Part shown: one piece after another, positions 16,334 through 23,310 of the stretch
Numbering within the stretch: the stretch's first letter is position 1
How the letters are laid out: each line of letters starts with the position of its first letter
Source of the DNA: Bacteroidales bacterium
Lineage (GTDB): Bacteria; Bacteroidota; Bacteroidia; Bacteroidales; UBA932
Length of the DNA: 35,918 bases
NCBI GenBank assembly: GCA_017961175.1
Contig: JAGCXV010000069.1
Location: 1-35,918 of the forward strand
Direction of reading: 5' to 3'
Position numbers and translations under genes: made by a program
Notes under the pieces: generated by a model
Database searches by the model: none
What the model was told of the DNA's origin: nothing
What the model saw: only the letters and a program-made list of their open reading frames with translations

Positions 16334-17583
16334 TATTGAAGCTTGAATACTACCGGGAAGGAGAATCTAACAGGAACAGCTTCACCGTTTTGCTTGCCTG
16401 GCTCCCATTTCGGGGACGAGGAAACAACCCTCAGGACTTCAGCATTCAGGTCTTCGCGCACTCCTTTAACCAGTTCTACATTGCTGACAGAGCCATCGGT
16501 TCCGATGGTGAATTGTACGAGCACGCGGCCCTGAGCCTTGTCTTTTTTGGCTTTCTCCGGATAATTAAGCTGCGAGTACGCCCATTTGACGAACTCCCCG
16601 GCATCTCCGCCGTTGAAAGTAGGCTTGACTTCAATTGCGTCAAACGTAACGGCCTCAGCGACATTTTGTTCAGCCTGAGCTTCGGTTGTTGCGGAAACTT
16701 TCTGTTCTGTAGTTTCAGGAGCCACAGACTTGCTTTCCTTTGGAGAATTGCAGGCGTACATCAATACTGCCAGCACAGGAATCACGGCCAGGTACGACCA
16801 GCGCACCCAGCGGGAAGAAGATTTTTTGAGCATCATAGTAATTCTGTTTTTGAGTTTGGCGTGCTGGAAGCCGCTGGCCAGGGAGAAGCGGTGCTCTCCC
16901 ACGGCTTTCCGCACAAGTAACAGTTGGTATTGTGTTGCATCGATGCCTTTTTTAATGACTCCTTCATCTGCCTCGTACTCGTGCAGGAGGCGCAGCTCTT
17001 CACGGGTAATCCATACCAGCGGATTCCACCAGAAGAGTATCTGGAGAGGAAGGAACAGTATCAGATCCAGTGAATGGCGGCACTTTACGTGCATGCGTTC
17101 GTGGGTAAGGATGGCCGGATTCTCCTGCATATCCTTCCTGCTCATAACCACCGTCCGTCCCCAGCTGAACGACGGCGCTTCCGATTCCAGAAGCACCAGC
17201 CGGCAATCATCGAGAGCCGAAGCGTTGCCGTTCCTTATCAGCCGCCCCATCTTCCAGGATGATACCATATAAATAATCAGCGTAACCAGCGCTCCCGCAA
17301 CATACACGGCCAGCAGTACTTCCCGCCAAGGGACACTTGCGGACACGGTGGTGCTTTCCGCAGCCTCTCCTACACCCACAATCGTCAGGTCCGATACGAT
17401 AACTTCTGCCGTCTCGGTCCTGAGCCTTATAAACGGCAGCAGCAGGCACAGATAAGATCCGGCAAGCAAAAGCACACGGTTTAGTCTGAAGAAAGTGGTG
17501 CGCCTCATCACCAGCAGGTAAAAGGCGTAGAACAGGCCCAGATAGAGCCCCACTCTCGCGATATATAATAAGAATTGTGTCAT
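16333..17583 (-). CDS. M56 (BlaR1/MecR1-like) membrane metalloprotease with TonB C-terminal domain
   Basis: 416 residues. Helices at about 5-24, 36-52 and 88-108 flank a BlaR1-type M56 domain with FSWGRTVVMSRKD and the zinc motif HERMH (161-165), followed by LILFLPLQILFWWNPLVW. Another helix lies near 268-284 (LAVIPVLAVLMYAC). The periplasmic C-terminus, about 330-416, is a TonB_C domain (LNYPEKAKKDKAQGRVLVQ, TDGSVSNVELVKGV, PVRFSFPVVFKL) in place of the penicillin-binding sensor of true BlaR1. It overlaps blaI by four bases (ATGA). By analogy it cleaves the BlaI-type repressor when a signal is sensed, but that signal is unlikely to be a beta-lactam bound at this end. Confidence 0.92.
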   Translation of the reverse strand: MTQFLLYIARVGLYLGLFYAFYLLVMRRTTFFRLNRVLLLAGSYLCLLLPFIRLRTETAEVIVSDLTIVGVGEAAESTTVSASVPWREVLLAVYVAGALVTLIIYMVSSWKMGRLIRNGNASALDDCRLVLLESEAPSFSWGRTVVMSRKDMQENPAILTHERMHVKCRHSLDLILFLPLQILFWWNPLVWITREELRLLHEYEADEGVIKKGIDATQYQLLLVRKAVGEHRFSLASGFQHAKLKNRITMMLKKSSSRWVRWSYLAVIPVLAVLMYACNSPKESKSVAPETTEQKVSATTEAQAEQNVAEAVTFDAIEVKPTFNGGDAGEFVKWAYSQLNYPEKAKKDKAQGRVLVQFTIGTDGSVSNVELVKGVREDLNAEVLRVVSSSPKWEPGKQNGEAVPVRFSFPVVFKLQ

Positions 17584-17945
17584 TTCCTGTTCTTTTCAAT
17601 TTTTGCAATCAGTTTTTTCAATTCGCCGAGGTCCATCTTGTCCTCCTCCACAAACTGGGAAACAAGGCTCAGGTAGGAATTGTTGTAATACTTTGCCACT
17701 ACATCTGATACCGTGTCTCCGTGATATTGACGTTCGCTGATCTTTACCTTATAGCGGAATGAATTCGCCATCGGTTCCCTTTCCACAAAACCTTTTTCCT
17801 CCAGGAACTTCACCAATGTGGCCACAGTGTTGTAATGAGGTTTCGGATTGGGTAAATAACTGATTAGATCCCTGATAAACAGCGGCTCATGAGCCCAGAA
17901 AATTTTCATCAGAGTCTCTTCTTTTTCTGTCAGTTTCTGTTTCAT
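17580..17945 (-). CDS. BlaI/MecI/CopY family transcriptional repressor
   Basis: 121 residues, the usual size. A winged helix-turn-helix fills about residues 8-75 (LTEKEETLMKIFWAHEPLFI, then PHYNTVATLVKFLEEKGFVE, the recognition helix and wing). The C-terminal helices serve dimerisation and carry the site that M56 partners usually cut. It is the first gene of a three-gene unit (repressor, protease-TonB, TPR) joined by 4-base and 1-base overlaps. A palindrome at 18001-18016 overlaps its promoter and is the likely self-repression site. Confidence 0.94.
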   Translation of the reverse strand: MKQKLTEKEETLMKIFWAHEPLFIRDLISYLPNPKPHYNTVATLVKFLEEKGFVEREPMANSFRYKVKISERQYHGDTVSDVVAKYYNNSYLSLVSQFVEEDKMDLGELKKLIAKIEKNRK

Positions 17946-17973
17946 CGTCTATCCTGCATATTGAATTCTGACA

Positions 17974-17981
17974 CAAAGATA
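17974..17981 (-). promoter_or_regulatory. Probable -7 promoter box of the blaI operon
   Basis: The minus strand reads TATCTTTG, an exact TAnnTTTG match, 28 bases from the ATG. The operator palindrome lies 20-35 bases upstream of it, where the -33 box would be. Confidence 0.55.
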
Positions 17982-18000
17982 GTAATTATTTTCAAAACTC

Positions 18001-18016
18001 CTAATAAATTTAGTAG
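18001..18016. promoter_or_regulatory. Putative BlaI-type operator palindrome
   Basis: CTAATAAATTTAGTAG is a 16-base dyad with one mismatched pair (CTAnTAAATTTAnTAG). It lies over the -33 region of the blaI operon promoter, so a bound dimer would block polymerase. BlaI-family operators are similar short A/T-rich palindromes. Assignment rests on symmetry and position. Confidence 0.6.
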
Positions 18017-18051
18017 ATTTCCGTTGTGCTTTCGGAACGCGGGGCAAAAAG

Positions 18052-18083
18052 AAAGAGGAAAAACCTTCCGATTTTTCCTCTTT
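18052..18083 (-). terminator. Intrinsic terminator of the tRNA-Glu transcript
   Basis: Twelve perfect base pairs (18083-18072 with 18063-18052) close an 8-base loop, and on the minus strand the stem is followed by CTTTTT. It begins two bases after the tRNA's last base. Confidence 0.88.
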
Positions 18084-18085
18084 AG

Positions 18086-18157
18086 TAGGAGATAGGAGAA
18101 TCGAACTCCTATTTAGGGAATGAGAATCCCTTGTCCTAACCGTTAGACGAATCTCCC
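18086..18157 (-). tRNA. tRNA-Glu (anticodon CTC)
   Basis: A 72-base cloverleaf on the minus strand: acceptor GGGAGAT/ATCTCCT (first pair a G-U wobble), D-arm GTCT...GGAC with loop AACGGTTA, anticodon stem AGGGA/TCCCT around TTCTCAT (anticodon CTC at 18124-18122, reads GAG), 4-base variable loop, T-arm AGGAG/CTCCT with loop TTCGATT, discriminator A. The TCGTCTAACGGTTAGGAC start is typical of bacterial tRNA-Glu. CCA is not encoded. It has its own promoter and terminator. Confidence 0.95.
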
Positions 18158-18191
18158 GTTTATCCGCATCCCTTCTGGGGATTTGGGACTG

Positions 18192-18221
18192 CAAAGATAT
18201 GAAATAGTTTCAATTCTGCAA
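18192..18221 (-). promoter_or_regulatory. Promoter of the tRNA-Glu gene
   Basis: Minus strand: TTG (18221-18219), 19 bases, then TATCTTTG (18199-18192). Transcription would begin about 30 bases before the mature tRNA. Confidence 0.6.
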
Positions 18222-18229
18222 CATTTCTT

Positions 18230-19174
18230 TTAGTAGCGCTCGCTGTCCGGAGTGGCCTCTTCGCTCTTTATGAGTTCAACTGCAGCCTGCTCTCCAAGGG
18301 AAAGTTTAATGGTGCCGTTGTCTTCAACAGGCTTGTACCAGTCCTTTGAAGAGAAGTAGTCTTTCAGGTCTTTGGAGGTGAAATTGTAGCCGTGGCGGGC
18401 AAGGATCTCGTTGCGCATAATGCGGAGGGTTTTCTTGTCGAAGCCCCTTACCATAGACCTGTTTATCAGCATCATGCTTGTCCAGGGAAAACGTCCCTCT
18501 CCCTTGTCTATGAATTTGAGGCGGGCATAAAGATCGCCTTTGTCCCAGTAATCCGAACTCTCGTTGTAAATAGCCTTGTACAGTTCCATGCCGGAAAGCG
18601 TAATGTTGTAGAAGAAACTGTTCTTGCCAACGATTATGATATTTGAAGGGGTATCGTATTCTTCACCGAACTTGAAGGAAGTCTTGTTCGGAACAAGGTT
18701 TCCGAGAATGCAGTCGCCGTAGTCAAAAAGATACTTCTGCCCCTTTTCGTCTACATATTCCCCGTTCATCTGCGCCATCTGGTCAAATGTCATTTTATCG
18801 TACAGGTTATCATCATCGTCATCATAGCGGAACACTATCTCCGAAAGCAGGCCATTGTGGAAAACCTCCAGGAAATGCCATGCATTCTTTTGGTCATAGA
18901 TATATTTTACAATGTCCCCGGCCCTGCCGATCGAAGCATAGTCACTGTCTTCGTCAAGACTTGTAAGGGTGTATATCCCAGCCGTTTCCGTTGGCTTGAG
19001 GCCAAAGCGGTAACCACCCTCGTGGCAGGATCCGCCCATAAATGTCAGGTTGTCTTCCGAGCCGTTCATAACAAAAACCAGATCTCCGGTCATCCAGCTG
19101 TGTTTTCCCTTGAACTGGGAGAAAGCGCTTGAGCACACAAAAAGCAGTGCAAGAATAGTCAGTATCTTTTTCAT
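18230..19174 (-). CDS. Exported protein with C-terminal YARHG domain
   Basis: 314 residues from the ATG at 19174. The frame runs 11 codons further up, but MKKILTILALLF starts a normal signal peptide ending at SAFSQ. The central part (FMGGSCHEGGYRFGLKPTE, AWHFLEVFHNGLLSEIVFRY) is beta-rich and not recognised. The C-terminus has MRNEILARHGYNFTSKDLK and YFSSKDWYKPVEDN, the YARHG domain, an extracellular module of unknown function found in bacterial envelope proteins. The N-terminal sequence before it may bind a ligand, but nothing specific shows. It is divergent from the beta-lactamase-like gene with 84 bases between. Confidence 0.86.
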   Translation of the reverse strand: MKKILTILALLFVCSSAFSQFKGKHSWMTGDLVFVMNGSEDNLTFMGGSCHEGGYRFGLKPTETAGIYTLTSLDEDSDYASIGRAGDIVKYIYDQKNAWHFLEVFHNGLLSEIVFRYDDDDDNLYDKMTFDQMAQMNGEYVDEKGQKYLFDYGDCILGNLVPNKTSFKFGEEYDTPSNIIIVGKNSFFYNITLSGMELYKAIYNESSDYWDKGDLYARLKFIDKGEGRFPWTSMMLINRSMVRGFDKKTLRIMRNEILARHGYNFTSKDLKDYFSSKDWYKPVEDNGTIKLSLGEQAAVELIKSEEATPDSERY

Positions 19175-19195
19175 CGCGATTATTATTGGTATGAA

Positions 19196-19203
19196 CAAAG
19201 ATA
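19196..19203 (-). promoter_or_regulatory. Probable -7 promoter box of the YARHG gene
   Basis: The minus strand reads TATCTTTG, an exact match, 21 bases from the ATG. Confidence 0.45.
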
Positions 19204-19224
19204 GCAAATCTTGCCCAATTTGAC

Positions 19225-19232
19225 TAAATTTG
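19225..19232 (+). promoter_or_regulatory. Probable -7 promoter box of the nine-gene unit
   Basis: TAAATTTG is an exact TAnnTTTG match, 26 bases before the ATG at 19259. No -33 TTG at normal spacing. It is the only good box ahead of the run of genes up to 31960. Confidence 0.45.
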
Positions 19233-19258
19233 TGGGTTGGTGTTAAGTATCACTTGAT

Positions 19259-20455
19259 ATGACAAACAGATTGACAAAAATTTTATGCGGAGCCGGTATG
19301 ATTCTGGCGGTGGTGGCTCTCTCCCTCCGCCTTGCAGGCTGCAATGACAAAGAAAAAGCCATGGAACAGAGACAGGCTGCTTTTGAAGACTCTCTTCTCA
19401 CGATGATAAGGGAACACAATATCCCGATGATTCAGGTAAAGTACACCGCACCGGGAGACAGCGTTTACTGCCAGGTTGGAGTAACGCCTTGGTCAACGGA
19501 AGAGCCGGTTGCAATGGACTCCACCGGCTTCAGCTACAAGGAGACAGGCAAGGCAGACTATGAAAAGGAAGCTGTCTTCCAGGCCGCATCGCTGAGCAAA
19601 GTGGTATTCGCCTACGTTGTGCTGAAGATGTACGACAAGGGAGAGATTGACATAGACCGCCCTCTTTACGAGTACACCGATATTGACCGCTTTGTAGACA
19701 AGGATATGGCAAAGGAACTTACTGCAAGGCTGATACTTATGCACCGCAGCGGCATAGACGACTGGGCGGCTTCTCCGTCTTCGGATGCCTGGCCAACTGC
19801 CCCTATCAACTTCACCTTCCCTGTAGATTCCATTTTCGGATATTCCGGAGAGGGATATGCCTTCCTGCAGAGAGCCGTGGAGGCAATCAAGGGAAAAGAC
19901 ATCCAGTCCATCGCAAAGGAATATGTGTTCGATCCGCTGGACATGCCGCTTTCTTCCTACGAGTGGATTCCGGAATTCGAGGGCATAACCACAGCATCAG
20001 TAAGGCGTAACGGAGAAAGCCAGGGCGTAAGGCAATTCCCGAGGCAGAACGTTGCCTACACCCTGAGAACCAACGCTATAGATTACACCAAGTTCCTTAA
20101 GGCCATAATGAACGGAACAGGTCTCAGCGCTGAGTCCCATGCCCTGATGATAACCCCTTGCAGCGGACCTGCAACGCAGTTCCCTCCGAAGGTCAGGCCA
20201 ATCGACGAGAAGAAGACGATCTTCTGGGGCCTTGGAATCGGCATAGAGGAGAATCCGCATTACGGAAGGGTTCTCTGGCACTGGGGAGACAACGGAAACA
20301 CAAAGGCTCTGTTCATAATACTTCCGGCACAGAAAAAGACAATCGTATATTTTGCCAACAGCGGAGCGGGACACGAAATCGCCAACAGTGTGCTGAATCT
20401 TTTCCTCGGCGACAATACTCCGTTTGACATTGAAGACTGGATTAATCAGGAATAG
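19259..20455 (+). CDS. Serine beta-lactamase-like (S12 family) lipoprotein hydrolase
   Basis: 398 residues. The lipoprotein signal peptide ends LAGC (Cys28). The fold is that of class C beta-lactamases and DD-peptidases: the nucleophile motif SLSK (Ser111, Lys114), DRPLYEYTDIDRF with LILMHRSGIDDW after it, YSGEGYAFLQRAVE as the YxN-like element, and WHWGDNGNTKALFII as the third motif (HWG instead of KTG). S12 members include D-aminopeptidases, esterases and lactamases, so the substrate is open. It would be anchored in the envelope. It is first in the nine-gene unit, three bases before the acyltransferase, which suggests an esterase or peptidase role connected with that pathway. Confidence 0.88.
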   Translation: MTNRLTKILCGAGMILAVVALSLRLAGCNDKEKAMEQRQAAFEDSLLTMIREHNIPMIQVKYTAPGDSVYCQVGVTPWSTEEPVAMDSTGFSYKETGKADYEKEAVFQAASLSKVVFAYVVLKMYDKGEIDIDRPLYEYTDIDRFVDKDMAKELTARLILMHRSGIDDWAASPSSDAWPTAPINFTFPVDSIFGYSGEGYAFLQRAVEAIKGKDIQSIAKEYVFDPLDMPLSSYEWIPEFEGITTASVRRNGESQGVRQFPRQNVAYTLRTNAIDYTKFLKAIMNGTGLSAESHALMITPCSGPATQFPPKVRPIDEKKTIFWGLGIGIEENPHYGRVLWHWGDNGNTKALFIILPAQKKTIVYFANSGAGHEIANSVLNLFLGDNTPFDIEDWINQE

Positions 20456-20458
20456 CCG

Positions 20459-21823
20459 ATGGAAATGCGCAAAACCTTCAAGGGCGGACTTTACTACATG
20501 GGCTTCAAGGAGTTCATCCGCCTGCTTTTCAATCATTTTCTCTACAGGAAAGTTTACAAGATCGGAGACGAAAAGATCCTTCCGGACGGCAATCCTCAAG
20601 TGATAGCATCCAACCACCAGAATTGCCTGGTGGACGCCATTGCTGTGATGCTGTCTTTCAAGGGGCCGGGAAGAAGGCCTTTCTTCTGGGCCAGGGCGGA
20701 TATCTTTGCCGTAAGCAAGGTTCTGGAAAAATACCTGAGGTTCCTCGGCCTTATGCCAGCATTCAGGATGGAGCACGAGGGAATGGAAGATGTGGGAAAG
20801 AACAGCGCATCCTTTGAAGAAAGCTACCATCTGCTCAATCACGGGCAGAGCGTGATGATATTCCCGGAAGCAGGCCATCAGGACAAGAGGTTCCTTGGTC
20901 ACTTCACCTCCGGCTACACCACGATGGCGTTCAAGGCCGCGGAGCAGACAGGATTCGAAAAGGAAATTTTCATCCTCCCTGTGGCCAACCACTATTCCGA
21001 CTACTTCGGGATGAGGCGGGAGATGTGCGTGATGTTTGCCGATCCGGTATCCCTGAAGCCATACTACGAGCTTTACAAGGAAGCCCCGAGGACGGCGATG
21101 AGAAAGGTCAACCAGATTGTCAGGGAAGCCATCTCGGCGATGATGCTGGATATCCAGGACCTCGACAACTACCCGGCAATAGACTTCCTCAGGACCAATT
21201 ACGGAAAATCCTTTGCTTTCATCCGCAAGGAACCATACAAGACTCTTCCGGAAAAGCTCAAGGCAGAAAAGGAGTTAGTGGCGGCTCTGGGAGCGCTGGA
21301 AGACGGTACAAGGGAATCCGTTTACAGCCAGGCCGACAATCTGCGCAAAGAGCTTGAGGAAAGCAAGCTGCAGTACAAATCGCTGAGCAAGAAGGTAAAC
21401 TGGACATCAACGATATTGAAGATCGTGGGAATGGTGATACTGTTCCCTCTGTGGATATTCTCGCTGTGGCCGAATTTCTTCCTTTACCACATTCCAATGC
21501 GTCTGACAAAAAGGGTTGGAGACAAGATGCTGACATCGTCCTTCCTTCTTGGTGTTAACGCAGTGTTGGGCATAGCGTTTTTTGCCATTGTCTCATTTGT
21601 GCTCGTATGGTGCTTCCTCACCATCTATATGGCTGTGCTCTATGTTCTTATGATGCCGGCCCTGGCACTCTTCTGCTGGTATTATACGGAATGGTGGGCA
21701 TCCATAAAGGAGGATTTGAGGCTTCTGGCGTTCTATGGAAAATCAAAAATTGCTAAATTGCGTTCTTTAAGGAAAGAGAGCGAAAAATTGGAGGACCGTC
21801 TGTGGTCTATGTTCAAGATATGA
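20459..21823 (+). CDS. PlsC-type acyltransferase with C-terminal membrane helices
   Basis: 454 residues. The N-terminal half is a glycerophosphate-acyltransferase fold: ASNHQNCLVDA (His53, Asp59), FFWARADIFAVSKVLEKYL, and SVMIFPEAGHQDKRFLGHFT (FPEAG 135-139). The catalytic box is HX5D instead of the usual HX4D, as I recall also for the fungal Gat/Sct glycerol-3-phosphate and dihydroxyacetone-phosphate enzymes. The C-terminal half has a helical linker and strong membrane segments (VGMVILFPLWIFSLWPNFFL and a long pair at about 362-410). It would transfer an acyl group to a lipid or polar acceptor at the inner membrane. Its stop overlaps the ketoacyl synthase start by 4 bases, implying joint action with the synthase and carrier protein. 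Confidence 0.88.
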   Translation: MEMRKTFKGGLYYMGFKEFIRLLFNHFLYRKVYKIGDEKILPDGNPQVIASNHQNCLVDAIAVMLSFKGPGRRPFFWARADIFAVSKVLEKYLRFLGLMPAFRMEHEGMEDVGKNSASFEESYHLLNHGQSVMIFPEAGHQDKRFLGHFTSGYTTMAFKAAEQTGFEKEIFILPVANHYSDYFGMRREMCVMFADPVSLKPYYELYKEAPRTAMRKVNQIVREAISAMMLDIQDLDNYPAIDFLRTNYGKSFAFIRKEPYKTLPEKLKAEKELVAALGALEDGTRESVYSQADNLRKELEESKLQYKSLSKKVNWTSTILKIVGMVILFPLWIFSLWPNFFLYHIPMRLTKRVGDKMLTSSFLLGVNAVLGIAFFAIVSFVLVWCFLTIYMAVLYVLMMPALALFCWYYTEWWASIKEDLRLLAFYGKSKIAKLRSLRKESEKLEDRLWSMFKI

Positions 21824-23040
21824 AAAGAAGAGTTGTCATAACAGGAATGGGAATTTACTCCTGCCTCGGAAAGACTTTGGACGAGGTCAGGGATTCTCTT
21901 TACAGTGGAAAAAGCGGCATCGTGTTCGATCCCGTAAGGAAGGAAATGGGCTTTTTGTCCGCACTGACCGGGCATCTGGAAGTCCCTAATCTCAAGGGAA
22001 TCCTCAGCCGTAACCAGAGGGTTTATATGCCGGAACAGGCCATCTATGCATACTGCGCCACGGCGGATGCGCTAAGGGACGCCCGCATAGACCAGGACTG
22101 GCTGGACAGCCACGAAGTGGGCCTTCTCTACGGAAACGACTCCAGCGCCGAGCCTGTAGTGGCCAGCGTAGACGCGATGAGGCTGAAGGGAGACACCTCT
22201 CTGATCGGCAGCGGTGGAATCTTCAAGAGCATGAACTCTACCGTTACGATGAACCTTTCCTGCATATTCAAGCTCAAGGGAATTAACCTTACCGTTTCCG
22301 GAGCATGCGCCAGCGGAAGCCATTCAATCGGCTGGGGCACGATGCTCATCCAGAACGGACTTCAGGATATGGTCATCTGCGGCGGAGCCCAGGAAGTAAA
22401 TCCTTACTCCGTATGCAGTTTCGACGGTATCGGCGCATTCTCCAAGAGGGAGAGCGAGCCTGAAAAGGCATCCCGCCCGTTCGACCGCCACAGAGACGGT
22501 CTTGTTCCGTCCGGCGGAGCTGCCACGGTCATCCTGGAAGACTATGAGAGCGCAGTTAAAAGAGGCGCCCCTATCATCGCCGAGGTACTCGGATACGGCT
22601 TCTCCTCCAATGGAGACCACATCTCAGTTCCTAACGTTGACGGCCCGTCCAGATCTCTGAAGATGGCGCTGGCACAGTCTGGACTCACTCCGGCAGAAAT
22701 CGGCTACATAAACGCCCACGCCACAAGCACTATGGTGGGAGACCAGAACGAGGCAAAGGCAATATACCAGGTATTCGGAGACAATATGCCGCCTGTAACC
22801 AGCACCAAGAGCCAGACCGGCCACGAAATGTGGATGGCGGGCGCCAGCGAGGTTATCTACTCCATCCTGATGATGAAAAACGGCTTCATCGGGGCAAACG
22901 TCAACTTCGAGGAACCGGACGAGGATTCCGCCAAGCTGAACATTCCGGCAAAGAGGATAGAAAGGACCTTCGACACCTTCCTTTCCAACTCATTCGGATT
23001 CGGCGGAACCAACTCAACCCTTGTGGTCAAGAACCTTTGA
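21820..23040 (+). CDS. Beta-ketoacyl-ACP synthase (KAS I/II type)
   Basis: 406 residues from the ATG at 21820 (ATGA overlap with the acyltransferase stop). A GTG six codons upstream is rejected. It condenses malonyl-ACP with an acyl chain. The Cys-His-His triad is complete: VSGACASGSHS (Cys163), YINAHATSTMVGDQNEA (His300) and STKSQTGHEMWMAGASE (His335), with the FGFGGTNSTLVV C-terminal glycine loop. The sequence looks divergent from a housekeeping FabF: the N-terminal GIYSCLGKTLDEVRDSL is fitting but GHEMWMAGA differs from the usual GHLLGAAGA. Placed between an acyltransferase and a dedicated ACP, it probably serves a specialised lipid or polyene rather than bulk fatty acids. Confidence 0.93.
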   Translation: MKRRVVITGMGIYSCLGKTLDEVRDSLYSGKSGIVFDPVRKEMGFLSALTGHLEVPNLKGILSRNQRVYMPEQAIYAYCATADALRDARIDQDWLDSHEVGLLYGNDSSAEPVVASVDAMRLKGDTSLIGSGGIFKSMNSTVTMNLSCIFKLKGINLTVSGACASGSHSIGWGTMLIQNGLQDMVICGGAQEVNPYSVCSFDGIGAFSKRESEPEKASRPFDRHRDGLVPSGGAATVILEDYESAVKRGAPIIAEVLGYGFSSNGDHISVPNVDGPSRSLKMALAQSGLTPAEIGYINAHATSTMVGDQNEAKAIYQVFGDNMPPVTSTKSQTGHEMWMAGASEVIYSILMMKNGFIGANVNFEEPDEDSAKLNIPAKRIERTFDTFLSNSFGFGGTNSTLVVKNL

Positions 23041-23061
23041 TAACAAACTAAAACAAACAAT

Positions 23062-23310
23062 ATGACAAAAGAAGAACTGATTGCCAAGACAATTGATATT
23101 CTGGCAGAAGAATTCGAGGTAGAGAAGGAGGAAATCACTCCTGAAGCAGACATCAAGAAAACACTTGACCTTGACAGTCTTTCTCTGGTAGACCTTGTAG
23201 CCCTTATAGAAGAAACCTTCGACATCAAGATCAAGGGTACAGACCTGATGAAGACTACAAATTTCAGCCAACTCTACGACTTCCTCTTCGAGAGAATCAG
23301 CGAAAAATAA
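23062..23310 (+). CDS. Acyl carrier protein (pathway-specific)
   Basis: 82 residues, acidic, four-helix pattern. The phosphopantetheine site is DLDSLSLVDL with Ser39. Helix II/III residues VALIEETFDIKIKGTDL fit the family. It carries acyl intermediates as thioesters. It follows the ketoacyl synthase by 21 bases and its TAA directly abuts the ATG of the MMPL gene, so it is very likely the dedicated carrier of this cluster and not the housekeeping AcpP, which normally sits next to fabF in a fab locus. Confidence 0.95.
   Translation: MTKEELIAKTIDILAEEFEVEKEEITPEADIKKTLDLDSLSLVDLVALIEETFDIKIKGTDLMKTTNFSQLYDFLFERISEK

Noticed and set aside
16333-17945. Beta-lactam resistance module (BlaI/BlaR1)
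   Set aside because: The pair resembles BlaI/BlaR1, but the protease ends in a TonB_C domain without a penicillin-binding sensor, and no beta-lactamase lies in the operon; the lactamase-like gene at 19259 is on the other strand in a separate unit.
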